Below are positions 26,215-35,045 of a stretch of DNA of 35,045 bases, one piece after another. A program made the position numbers and the translations under genes. The notes beneath the pieces were generated by a model. The model made no database searches and was not told the origin of the DNA. It was given only the letters and a program-made list of their open reading frames with translations. The first letter of the stretch is position 1, and each line of letters opens with the position of its first letter. Source of the stretch: Kiritimatiellota bacterium (lineage in GTDB: Bacteria; Verrucomicrobiota; Lentisphaeria; Victivallales; JAADHT01); assembly GCA_030590505.1 (NCBI GenBank), contig JAUUYH010000004.1, positions 1 to 35,045 on the forward strand, read 5' to 3'.

Positions 26215-28299
26215 TTATTTCCCCATGAAGAAAATTAAATAAATAGCAGTAGCCACAACAAGAGCATTAACAATGCCCAGAACAATCCATATTCTCGTCT
26301 TTGTTTTTTTCTGCTTTTCCATATATGCTTTATACATTTCAGGGTCTTTAACTCTCATCTCTTCAATTAAAGCCTGTTTTGTCTTCTGCATTGGTGGTCT
26401 TGTAGATTTTCCTCTAGCCTCATTTTTGCCTGCACCTACCCTTGTCTTAGACATCCCTGGCTTCTTCATTCCGTTTTTGGTCATTTCCTGTTTTTTCTTG
26501 CTTCCTGCCTGGGGCTTAGCTCCAGAAGGTTGCTGCTCTTTTGGCGTCTTTTTGGCGTTTTCAGTGTCAGATGTCATCTTTTTTCCCCTCTTTTTTGCAT
26601 TAATCTTCTGTTTTTTATCACTTCCATCGGCTGAACTTTTTTTATCTGAATATTTCTTCTTTTTTATTTTCGATTCAGGGTTAGGCTTTAAATTTTTAGG
26701 AGCCACTGTTTTACTGCTCTCTGAGTGCACAGGTTTTGATGGTTTTTTACTCTCTCCACTCGTCTTTTTTTCCACTGGTGGTCTTTCAGTAGATGGCTCC
26801 GTAGTAATCGTATTAGAAACCAAAAGCGCCTTACTCTTTGCTTCAAGTTCCTCTTTTTCGCGCTTCAGCTCTTCCGCCTGTCGTCGCTCAACCTCTCTTT
26901 GCTCTGCTTCCATCTGTGCCTGTTGCTGAGCCTCAATTTCAGCCTGTTCGGCTGCCTGTTCAGCAGCTTCGTGTGCAAATAATTGAGCTCTCTCTTCTTC
27001 AAGGCGTGCGTGCTCAACAAGCTGAGCCTGTTCATTCACAGCTCTCTGTTCTGCCTCTAATTCTGCCTGCTGAGCTGCGAATTTCGCAGCTTGGTCAATC
27101 GCGGCTGACTCAAGTTCAGCAGGAGCATGGGAATCATGCTGTTGTGGTTGAATATTTGGAAATGCCGATTGAGTACGAGCAGCATCAAGTGATTGAACAC
27201 GCAGTGGTCCAGTATCAGTCGCTGCAAGTCGCGGTGCGACAGGTGCGACAGGTGCAGCAGCCTGCGGAGCAGGAGCTATGGTTGCTTTTTTATTCTGAAT
27301 CTTGAAACCAGAAGTGACTACCTCATTAGCAGTTGGTTGCTGTGGTGCTAGAGGGGCTGGTGCTGCTACAGGTTGTTGTGGTGCTGCTACAGGTTGTTGT
27401 GCTGCTTGTGCCGTAGCTGTTCTGGTTGCTGATTTCTTCTTAAGTGCAAATGATTTTTTACCTTTGCCGATACGTGTAGCTGTCGGTTTTGCTTGAGGAG
27501 CAGGTGCTGCTACAGGTTGTTGTGCTGCTTGTGCAGTAGCTGTTCTGGTTGCTGATTTCTTCTTAAGTGCAAATGATTTTTTACCTTTACCGATACGTGT
27601 AGCTGTCGATTGTGCTGGAGAGGCTGGTGCTGCTACAGGTTGTTGTGCTGCTTGTGCAGTAGCTGTCCTGGATGCTGATTTCTTCTTAAGTGCAAATGAT
27701 TTTTTACCTTTGCCGACACGCGTAGCTGTCGATTGTGCTGGAGAGGCTGATGCTGCTACAGGTTGCTGTGGGGCTTGTGCAGTAGCTGTCCTGGTTGCCG
27801 ATTTTTTCTTAAGTGAAAACGATTTTTTAGGTGCACCTCCGCTCTTTTTAGCACCTTTACTCTTTTTAGGTGCAGAAGGTTGTGGAGCAACTGCTTGAGG
27901 AGCCACGGGTCCTGGTGCTGGTGCTACGGGGGCTGGTACGGGTGCTGGTACGGGTACTGGGGCAGTGCCTACGGGAAGTCCAGTCGAAACAGGAGCGGCA
28001 ACGCGTGCTCCAGAAGCGGGTGCGGAAGACGAAGTTCTTCCCTCTGATAAAATTCCACCAAATCCAAGATCAACTGCCTGAGCCACTTTAATTCCTGAAG
28101 CTGGAGCTTCAGAAGTCGCAAAATTCCTAGGTATAGCAATTGTAGCATCCTCATCTAGCTCATACGGAGCCGGTTGATTAACAGCATTAAGAGGTTTCAT
28201 TGTTCCACCGCATTGTGGACAGTCAAATGTCTCGTAATATGTATCCAGTTCCCCAACTACCATACATGATTCACACTGATATTGAAAAAGATCACTCAT
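26215..28299 (-). CDS. Zinc-ribbon, Ala/Pro/Lys-rich repeat protein with C-terminal transmembrane anchor
   Basis: N-terminal CESC...CPQC; four ~41-aa repeats KKSFALKKKSATRTATAQAAQQPVAAPA...TATRIGKG; Glu/Gln/Ala coiled region; basic tail; C-terminal TM TRIWIVLGIVNALVVATAIYLIFF. Confidence 0.75.
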   Translation of the reverse strand: MSDLFQYQCESCMVVGELDTYYETFDCPQCGGTMKPLNAVNQPAPYELDEDATIAIPRNFATSEAPASGIKVAQAVDLGFGGILSEGRTSSSAPASGARVAAPVSTGLPVGTAPVPVPAPVPAPVAPAPGPVAPQAVAPQPSAPKKSKGAKKSGGAPKKSFSLKKKSATRTATAQAPQQPVAASASPAQSTATRVGKGKKSFALKKKSASRTATAQAAQQPVAAPASPAQSTATRIGKGKKSFALKKKSATRTATAQAAQQPVAAPAPQAKPTATRIGKGKKSFALKKKSATRTATAQAAQQPVAAPQQPVAAPAPLAPQQPTANEVVTSGFKIQNKKATIAPAPQAAAPVAPVAPRLAATDTGPLRVQSLDAARTQSAFPNIQPQQHDSHAPAELESAAIDQAAKFAAQQAELEAEQRAVNEQAQLVEHARLEEERAQLFAHEAAEQAAEQAEIEAQQQAQMEAEQREVERRQAEELKREKEELEAKSKALLVSNTITTEPSTERPPVEKKTSGESKKPSKPVHSESSKTVAPKNLKPNPESKIKKKKYSDKKSSADGSDKKQKINAKKRGKKMTSDTENAKKTPKEQQPSGAKPQAGSKKKQEMTKNGMKKPGMSKTRVGAGKNEARGKSTRPPMQKTKQALIEEMRVKDPEMYKAYMEKQKKTKTRIWIVLGIVNALVVATAIYLIFFMGK
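27076..27088. repeat. TGCGAANTTCGCA palindrome (in zinc-ribbon repeat protein gene)
   Basis: TGCGAATTTCGCA exact. Confidence 0.95.
27380..27830 (-). repeat. In-frame 123-bp (41-aa) tandem repeat, ~4 units
   Basis: 'ggtgctgctacagg' recurs at 27503 and 27626 (123-bp spacing), with further copies on either side; the protein shows matching 41-aa units. Confidence 0.9.
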
Positions 28300-28331
28300 A
28301 ATTATTATATCCTATTATATTATCAATTAAT

Positions 28332-31300
28332 TTATCCAGTTTTTTTTAGTGATAAAGCGATTATCGCACCATCCACATCCAACTCCGTCATATCTTTAGA
28401 GTTGGTAGATATACATAACGTTGTTGCCAACGTTTCACTGCATATATAATCTTTAAAAAGAGAGAGAGCCTCTTTCAGCTTATCATCTTCAACACTATAT
28501 AATATATCAATTCTATCAGAGACTTCAAACCCCAAATCTTTTCTGAGATTCTGAATCCTGCTTACCAACTCTCTTGCCAGCCCTTCACGCTTCAAGTCAT
28601 CGCTCAAAACTGTATCCAGTGCAATAGTAATCTCTTTTTCTGTAGAGACACAAAGGCCAGGTTTCTCAGCTCGCTGAATAAGTACATCATCCTGAGTTAT
28701 TTGTAAAGTTTCTCCTGACGAAAGTGTCAGAGTAGCAATGCCACCATTTAAGACTTCACTTACTGCATCAACATCCAGCTGCATTATCAGGTTTGCAACC
28801 TCTTTCATATTCTTACCAAGTTGTGATCCAAGCACCTTATAGTTTGCTTTAACTGTGCGAATAACAAGCACTGACTCATCAGCATCAATTTCTACATTTT
28901 TCACATTTAGCTCTTCTGCTATTATGTCTGATGTCTCTTGTAAAAGAGTTCGTGTCTCTTCATCAGGAGAGGCTATAAATACTTTATTCAACGGCTGACG
29001 CACTTTAAGAGAGTGCTGCGCTCTAAGGAATCGTCCCTGCGTAACTGCATTCATTGTATATTCCATCTGTCTTTCAAGGCGCGGATCCCTGCTCTTTTTG
29101 TCTGCTTCAGGGAAGTCGCAAAGATGTACTGATTTAGGCATACTTTCCGTACGCAGGTTACTATACATCTCCTCCGTTATAAATGGAATAAATGGAGCTG
29201 CTGTTTTACAAAAAGTTACAAGTACATAGTAGAGTGTACTATATGCATCATTCTTATCTGTATCGTTCTGACTTTTCCAGAACCGACGACGACTTCGTCG
29301 GATATACCAGTTGGTTAGATCTTCAACAAATTTTTCAAAACGGTTTGCCGCCTTTTGCAAAATATAGTTATCCATATTCTCACGAATCTCATCTACCATC
29401 TCAGAGAGGGATGAGAGAATCCATCGATCAAGGGGGTTTTTGGGATTGTCAGGAGCAGTCAGCGTTGGCGGAGCCTCCCATTTGTCCAAATTTGCGTAAG
29501 TAACAAAGAAACTATATGCATTCCACATAGGAATCATCACTCCGCGAAGCACGTCTTTAATAGAGTCTTCAGAGAATTTCAGATCTTCACCACGCACAAC
29601 GGGCGATCCAAGCAGGAATAGACGTAAGGCATCTGCTCCGTATGAATCAAAGATAATCTTCGGATCGGGATAGTTTTTTTTGCGTTTGGACATCTTCTGA
29701 CCGTCCTCTGCAAGAATCAATCCATTTACAATAACGTTACTAAATGCCGGTTTATCAAATAGCGCGGCACCTAACACAACAAGAGTATAGAACCAGCCAC
29801 GAGTCTGATCCACCCCTTCTGCAATAAAATCCGCTGGAAAATTAGACTCAACATGTTCTTTGTTTTCAAATGGATAATGATGCTGAGCGTAGGGCATTGA
29901 ACCACTCTCAAACCAGCAGTCAAGCACTTCAGGAATTCTGAGTAAAGGCTCTTTTCCTGTCGGAGAAGGTATCTCTATTTTATCAACAAAATGCTTATGA
30001 ATATCATCAACTTTTACTCCGCTAAGTTTTTCAAGTTCTTCAACCGAGCCTATGCAAATCGTCTCTCCTGATTCATTACGCCATATTGGCAGAGGGTTAC
30101 CCCAGTAACGGTTACGGCTAATTGACCAGTCTCTAGCATTCTCAAGCCATTTTCCGAAACGACCATCTTTAATATGTGAAGGAGTCCAGTTTATCTTACT
30201 GTTAGCATCCAGCATTTTCTGCTTTATTGGTTCGATATTTATAAACCATGTTGAGACTGCACGATAGATAAGCGGGGTGTCATCACGCCAGCAATGCGGG
30301 TAGTTGTGATTAACTGTTGAGCGGTGAATAAGAATACCCTCGTCCTTCAAGTGCCTTATTATATCCTTGTCCGCCTCTTTTACATATCGCCCAGCGTAAT
30401 CTGCTACCTCTTCAGTAAAGCAGCACTCTTCATCTATCGGACAAACTTCAGGAATTCCATGCTCTTTTGCTGCCGCGGCATCATCTTCACCAAAACCGGG
30501 TGCAATATGAACAATCCCTGTTCCATCCTCTGTTGATACATAGTTAGCTGTAATAATTTTAAATGCACCCTCATCTGCGAGATTCGCAAAATATGGGAAC
30601 ATCGGCTTGTAGGTTCGCCCATTAAGCTCTGAACCTTTCAGCTTACCTATCAATTTATAATCACCAGCCTCTTTGTAGTACATCGGAAGCCTGGCTTCTG
30701 CAAGAATAAATTCATCATCACCGTCTTTTATATGAACATAATCTATATCAGGGCCAACCGCCAGGGCAAGGTTTGAAGGCAGTGTCCAAGGAGTAGTTGT
30801 CCATGCAAGATATGATAAGTTGCTATTTTCGCAATCTCTAAAACGTACTGTAATTGCAGGATCTGTTACCTCAAGGTAGCCTTGATTAGCCTCGAAATTT
30901 GAGAGAGGAGTTGAGCATCTCGGACAATATGGAAGAATCTTGTGCCCCTCATAAACTAGTCCCTGATCCCATAGTTGTTTAAAAACCCACCAGATAGACT
31001 CCATAAAGTCAAGATCCATCGTTCTGTAGCCACGTTCAAAATCAACCCAACGCCCCATGCGAGTAACTACAGCTTCCCACTCTTTTGTGTAGCGGAGCAC
31101 GATACCTCTACACGCTTCGTTAAATTTATCTATACCATACTCTTCAATCTGATGTTTCCCGGAAATCTCCAACGATTTCTCCATCTCATACTCTACAGGC
31201 AGTCCATGACAATCCCAACCGAAAGTACGATCCACAAATTTTCCACGCATGGTCTGATATCTTGGAATAACATCCTTAATTGTTCCCGCAAGAAGATGTC

Positions 31301-31469
31301 CGTAATGCGGTAATCCGGTAGCAAAAGGAGGTCCATCATAAAAGATATACTCCTCCTCTTCTTTTCGGTTTTCTATTGATTTTTTAAATGTGTCGTTCTC
31401 TTTCCAGAACTTTAAAATATTTGTCTCTATTTCTGGTAGATTCGGGTGGTTATTTACTGGGTTAAACAT
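28332..31469 (-). CDS. ileS: Isoleucyl-tRNA synthetase, IleS2-type
   Basis: PPFATGLPHYGHLLAGTIKDVIPRYQTMRG, FGWDCHGLPVEYEMEK, DGQKMSKRKKNYPDP; 1045 aa. Confidence 0.97.
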   Translation of the reverse strand: MFNPVNNHPNLPEIETNILKFWKENDTFKKSIENRKEEEEYIFYDGPPFATGLPHYGHLLAGTIKDVIPRYQTMRGKFVDRTFGWDCHGLPVEYEMEKSLEISGKHQIEEYGIDKFNEACRGIVLRYTKEWEAVVTRMGRWVDFERGYRTMDLDFMESIWWVFKQLWDQGLVYEGHKILPYCPRCSTPLSNFEANQGYLEVTDPAITVRFRDCENSNLSYLAWTTTPWTLPSNLALAVGPDIDYVHIKDGDDEFILAEARLPMYYKEAGDYKLIGKLKGSELNGRTYKPMFPYFANLADEGAFKIITANYVSTEDGTGIVHIAPGFGEDDAAAAKEHGIPEVCPIDEECCFTEEVADYAGRYVKEADKDIIRHLKDEGILIHRSTVNHNYPHCWRDDTPLIYRAVSTWFINIEPIKQKMLDANSKINWTPSHIKDGRFGKWLENARDWSISRNRYWGNPLPIWRNESGETICIGSVEELEKLSGVKVDDIHKHFVDKIEIPSPTGKEPLLRIPEVLDCWFESGSMPYAQHHYPFENKEHVESNFPADFIAEGVDQTRGWFYTLVVLGAALFDKPAFSNVIVNGLILAEDGQKMSKRKKNYPDPKIIFDSYGADALRLFLLGSPVVRGEDLKFSEDSIKDVLRGVMIPMWNAYSFFVTYANLDKWEAPPTLTAPDNPKNPLDRWILSSLSEMVDEIRENMDNYILQKAANRFEKFVEDLTNWYIRRSRRRFWKSQNDTDKNDAYSTLYYVLVTFCKTAAPFIPFITEEMYSNLRTESMPKSVHLCDFPEADKKSRDPRLERQMEYTMNAVTQGRFLRAQHSLKVRQPLNKVFIASPDEETRTLLQETSDIIAEELNVKNVEIDADESVLVIRTVKANYKVLGSQLGKNMKEVANLIMQLDVDAVSEVLNGGIATLTLSSGETLQITQDDVLIQRAEKPGLCVSTEKEITIALDTVLSDDLKREGLARELVSRIQNLRKDLGFEVSDRIDILYSVEDDKLKEALSLFKDYICSETLATTLCISTNSKDMTELDVDGAIIALSLKKTG

Positions 31470-31480
31470 AATTTTATTTT

Positions 31481-32191
31481 CTATTCTCCTTCCTCATTTT
31501 CCAAAGTTTCTTCAATCACTTCTTCTTCATCCATTTCATCTGGTGCTTCTGCATCCGCAAGCCATTGCGATCTTAGCATACATTTTTTTATTTTAGCATA
31601 CGGTAACCTAATCGTCCGTGCCTTGTCACCATCACCTACCTGAACTGCTACTGCAGGTGGCAAGGCCTCCACAATACACTCAATTTCTAAAATCTGGTCA
31701 TCATCAAGTTCCAGAATAAATGGGCCACGTGGGTTCCCCAATTCATCTTTTGCCGTACGTGTAAAGTATTTCTGATCTAGTACATCTATATCAGAGGCAA
31801 CATCGCTATTCTTCTTTTTTGCCTTCCTAAATGCCTTTAAGTCGGAGTCAGGGACTGCATCGTCCAGAAGTTCTTTTTCTATAATTTCTTCCTCCTTGTT
31901 CTGCACGACACTCGGAATAAGAAAAAATAGCACCACTGGATAAATGATAGGGCATATAAAACCAAGCGCTCCATGTCCAATTCTATTTCTAGATTTCATC
32001 TCTGCTATCGTCATTGCCGCCATTGCACTACCGCAGAAGATTACGCACCACACTATCGTAACGATTAAAGAACCCTTGGATATTACAAATCCACTATCTG
32101 TAGCATTCTGTAACCATGTCACGCAATAGTGATGTGTCTGTATAAAAAAACCGAACAAAGTGTCCCGAATAAGACCTATAAGTTCTATCAT
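31481..32191 (-). CDS. Two-TM membrane protein with acidic C-terminal tail, unknown function
   Basis: TM segments LIVTIVWCVIFCGSAMAAM and GFICPIIYPVVLFFLIP; C-terminus DEMDEEEVIEETLENEEGE. Confidence 0.6.
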   Translation of the reverse strand: MIELIGLIRDTLFGFFIQTHHYCVTWLQNATDSGFVISKGSLIVTIVWCVIFCGSAMAAMTIAEMKSRNRIGHGALGFICPIIYPVVLFFLIPSVVQNKEEEIIEKELLDDAVPDSDLKAFRKAKKKNSDVASDIDVLDQKYFTRTAKDELGNPRGPFILELDDDQILEIECIVEALPPAVAVQVGDGDKARTIRLPYAKIKKCMLRSQWLADAEAPDEMDEEEVIEETLENEEGE

Positions 32192-32456
32192 AGCATTTCC
32201 TTTTTAATAATAAACACCCTGCAAAGGCAATTTAAGGTACACCGTTTATCCGCATCTACATTTGCAGAATTAAAGTTTAGTATATTCACCATATACTTCA
32301 GTATACACTTAAGAGAATTAGTATATCACTTGAGTATAAGTTACAATTTACACTCGTTTTACCTCTTTGGCAAGCTAAAAAGGCGAATTCAGGAAGTAAT
32401 CTTGCCTATTTTTTGTCAGTAACGAACAAGTTAGAGTTTTTTTTACAAAAATCTGA

Positions 32457-33377
32457 TCATTTTTTTAGACGAGCTGCAATGATTTTCCAGCGCAACTCGG
32501 ATTGGCTTTTTATGTCAATATAGGCTTGAATATCATCCGTTTGCGCCATCTCTATTATTTCAGGTTTTATTGAACGAAACAGCAGGGCCTGTGAATTTTT
32601 TATTCCTATTTTTTCCAGTTTTTTCTTTGCCTTGAAAAAACTATTTCTGACAACCTGATTTCTTATCATTAAAAATAAAGGGAACGATCCAGCAAGAATC
32701 CAGAACGGATATATTGGCAACCATGTAAGGTGCATAAACTGCTGACAAGCCTGAGCAGCCAGCAACAGAAAAAACGGAAAAATAAAAAGAAGAGCATCAA
32801 TAGGTGACTGGAAGCAGTTTCCCATATATCTACGAAATCCGCTTGGAGATGAACGATAAGCAAAATGCTCTTCAAGTGAGTGATCTGCCAGCGGCATACG
32901 TGCAATATGACACAGTTCATGCGAGATTAGTTCGTCACGCCTGTATATCAGCCATTTCTGCTGTTTTGCGAAGTTCGCACGAATAAGAAAAATTGAAAGA
33001 TTATCTTCTGGCATAGAGATTGCACAGCCACCCCATAGAAAACCGAGACTTTTTGAGAGAAAAAAACCTGGAACCCACTCTATTTTAAAACCGTAAAACT
33101 CCTCATTTATCGCCTCCGCTTCCTCCATTATTTCAGGTGGAATCTGACGCTCTTTATCAAGAACAACCCAGTCGAAGAGTTTAACGCTTTTTTGCTCTTC
33201 CAGTTCTGCGTATATCGCATCAAGATGATTGAATATTTTAGTTAAGCGCTCTTTGTATTGCGGTAGCCTCTCACCAGGTGCAATAAGAAGCCCCATCGCA
33301 TCCAGTTCTACAAGAGTCTCAGTATCGCCCTCTTTGAGAGATGCGATCTTCGCAACTGTTTCTTTGATATTCTGCAA
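32457..33377 (-). CDS. Putative membrane-associated zinc metalloprotease (HELCH motif), otherwise unassigned
   Basis: RRDELISHELCHIARMPLADHSLEEHFAYR, HExxH plus downstream Glu; two hydrophobic segments follow (ALLFIFPFFLLLAAQA, IYPFWILAGSFPLFLMI). Confidence 0.6.
   Translation of the reverse strand: MQNIKETVAKIASLKEGDTETLVELDAMGLLIAPGERLPQYKERLTKIFNHLDAIYAELEEQKSVKLFDWVVLDKERQIPPEIMEEAEAINEEFYGFKIEWVPGFFLSKSLGFLWGGCAISMPEDNLSIFLIRANFAKQQKWLIYRRDELISHELCHIARMPLADHSLEEHFAYRSSPSGFRRYMGNCFQSPIDALLFIFPFFLLLAAQACQQFMHLTWLPIYPFWILAGSFPLFLMIRNQVVRNSFFKAKKKLEKIGIKNSQALLFRSIKPEIIEMAQTDDIQAYIDIKSQSELRWKIIAARLKK
32967..32979. repeat. TGCGAANTTCGCA palindrome (in HELCH protein gene)
   Basis: TGCGAAGTTCGCA exact. 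Confidence 0.95.
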
Positions 33378-33393
33378 AATAATCTGTTACCCC

Positions 33394-34323
33394 TTAGGAA
33401 AACTGCAGCATTTTTTCTATCGGCTTAACTGCATCCCTTCTTATCTCTTCAGGAACCACAATTGAGTGCTGCTTATGCTCCATTGCGGCAAGTACGTTAT
33501 CAAGCCTGTGCATCTTCATCATAGGGCAGATTGCCTGCTCAGATAGGGCAATAAACTGCTTCTCTGGATTCTCTTTTGAGAGACGATAGATCATGCCAAG
33601 CTCTGTTCCGGTAATAATCTGTTTTGCTGTTGTTGATTTCGCAAATTTAATCATTCCTCCAGTACTCAATGCCTCATCGGCAAGGTCAATCACATCAAGC
33701 CGTGCCTCTGGGTGAACAATCACCACAGCATCTGGATACTCCCTTTTTCTCTGCTCAAGTTGTGCCACAGTAATACGCATATGTGTCGGACAGTACCCAG
33801 GCCAAAGAATCATTTCACGACCAGTCTCACGTGCAACATACGCTCCTAGATTCTTATCAGGAACAAAAATAAGTTTTCGATCTTCTGGCAGTGATGCAAC
33901 TACCTTTACGGCATTCGCTGACGTTACACAAATATCGCTCAATGCCTTAACTTCAGCAGAGCTATTTACGTACGTGACAACTAGCGCATCAGGATGCTCT
34001 TTTTTCATCTTTTTAAGGTCTTCAGCCTCCGCCATATCCGCCATCGGACAGCCCGACGCAAGCGACGGTAATAAAACCGTCTTCTCTGGTGATAACATAT
34101 AGGCCGTCTCTGCCATAAATTTTACACCACAGAACACTATAACATCCGCTGTAGTTTTTGATGCTTTAATACTAAGCTCCAAGCTGTCACCTACAAAATC
34201 AGCTATATCCTGCACCTCTCCAAGCTGATAATTATGTGTCAGTATTACGGCATTAAGTTCCTTGCGAAGTTCGCAAATACGAGTCACCATCTCTTTATCA
34301 GTAAGCATTTCCATTATAATCAT
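33394..34323 (-). CDS. nadA: Quinolinate synthase
   Basis: AVILTHNYQLGEVQDIADFVGDSLELS, FCGVKFMAETAYMLSPEKTVLLP, GCPMADM, VTYVNSSAEVKALSDICVTSANAVKVV, WPGYCPTHMRI, EQAICPMMK. Confidence 0.97.
   Translation of the reverse strand: MIIMEMLTDKEMVTRICELRKELNAVILTHNYQLGEVQDIADFVGDSLELSIKASKTTADVIVFCGVKFMAETAYMLSPEKTVLLPSLASGCPMADMAEAEDLKKMKKEHPDALVVTYVNSSAEVKALSDICVTSANAVKVVASLPEDRKLIFVPDKNLGAYVARETGREMILWPGYCPTHMRITVAQLEQRKREYPDAVVIVHPEARLDVIDLADEALSTGGMIKFAKSTTAKQIITGTELGMIYRLSKENPEKQFIALSEQAICPMMKMHRLDNVLAAMEHKQHSIVVPEEIRRDAVKPIEKMLQFS
34263..34275. repeat. TGCGAANTTCGCA palindrome (in nadA)
   Basis: TGCGAAGTTCGCA exact. Confidence 0.95.
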
Positions 34324-34602
34324 CCTGTTAATCTTTTACTTATACATTTCTATATATTGATTAAATATAGCATAAGGGAGAGGGGAAATCAACTTTAAAA
34401 AATAAGATATGGCGAATGAATTTTCCAAATTACTTGCATAGAACAAAAAAACCCTCAAAAAACATTTGTAAATTCATGCAAGTATGGTATTATGCGTGCT
34501 TAACTAATGAGATGGAATAGAGATTTTTTGTAGATAATAACACAATTTTTTACTGAATATTATTATATTATTTAGTGATTGAGTGAAAGGATACGAGCAA
34601 TT

Positions 34603-35031
34603 ATGGGGAACAAGAATTCAAAAACAGAGAATGGTAAAATTCCGGAATTACGCGGGAAGAATAAGAAGTTTTATGATGCATTAATGCTCTCAAGAAGTAA
34701 ATTTGAGCAGCAGGTGGAGTTTCATTCATCCGAGGCTCTGACTAATAACGCAAATGCTGGTGAAGCTGGAATGTCAACTCACATGGCGGATCTCGGTAGT
34801 GATAATGCCCGTCACGACATGGAGCTTTCAATGATAACCAATGAAGGTGATGCTCTTGAGTTGATTGACGAAGCAACTGAAAGGTTGTTAGGCGGTTCTT
34901 ATGGTATATGCCTAGACTGTTCAGTTAAAATATCAGAAGATCGCCTTGAGGCAAAACCGTATGCAAGATTTTGTATCAAATGTAAATCGATTCGTGAGAA
35001 TAATGGCGGATTCAATCCTGAGCATGAATAA
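34603..35031 (+). CDS. TraR/DksA family zinc-finger protein
   Basis: C-terminal YGICLDCSVKISEDRLEAKPYARFCIKCKS. The ORF track starts at a TTG (34579); ATG at 34603 preceded by GAAAGG is the likelier start. Confidence 0.88.
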   Translation: MGNKNSKTENGKIPELRGKNKKFYDALMLSRSKFEQQVEFHSSEALTNNANAGEAGMSTHMADLGSDNARHDMELSMITNEGDALELIDEATERLLGGSYGICLDCSVKISEDRLEAKPYARFCIKCKSIRENNGGFNPEHE

Positions 35032-35045
35032 TTAAGGCTACGAGA

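Noticed and set aside
26273-26929. 218-aa plus-strand ORF and neighbouring ORFs opposite the low-complexity protein
   Set aside because: Shadow ORFs of a repetitive, stop-poor antisense strand.
1-35045. tRNA or rRNA genes
   Set aside because: No recognisable tRNA CCA/T-loop signatures or rRNA conserved segments found by eye; a tRNAscan/Infernal run would be decisive.

Overview
This 35 kb window is a bacterial chromosomal segment. It is AT-rich and gene-dense, and the gene content and IleS type suggest a Gram-negative PVC-like lineage, but taxonomy was not tested. Most coding regions are housekeeping or ordinary accessory genes: purU, trpE, mutL, an FMN-binding/polyferredoxin membrane protein, a DUF1638 protein, an Rpn-type PD-(D/E)XK nuclease, a giant TPR protein, a TRAP transporter operon, mscS, pal, a branched-chain aminotransferase, trpG/pabA, an EboE-like protein, an InaA/Kdo-type kinase, a DUF58 protein, an ABC permease, a repetitive zinc-ribbon protein, an IleS2-type ileS, nadA and a DksA/TraR protein. 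Three signals are not explained by the genes. (1) A near-perfect sigma-54 -24/-12 promoter on the minus strand (21291-21307) has upstream dyads at enhancer-like distance. About 60 nt downstream it is followed by a strong UNCG-capped intrinsic terminator (21183-21219), which together predict a sigma-54-dependent small RNA of about 98 nt, or a trpG leader. (2) A 13-bp palindrome, TGCGAANTTCGCA, occurs exactly 10 times and about 8 more times with one mismatch. Most copies are inside genes and are read in different frames, like a HIP1-type highly iterated palindrome. (3) Several families of modular intergenic repeats and hairpins are shuffled between gene ends. No rRNA, tRNA or CRISPR array was recognised.
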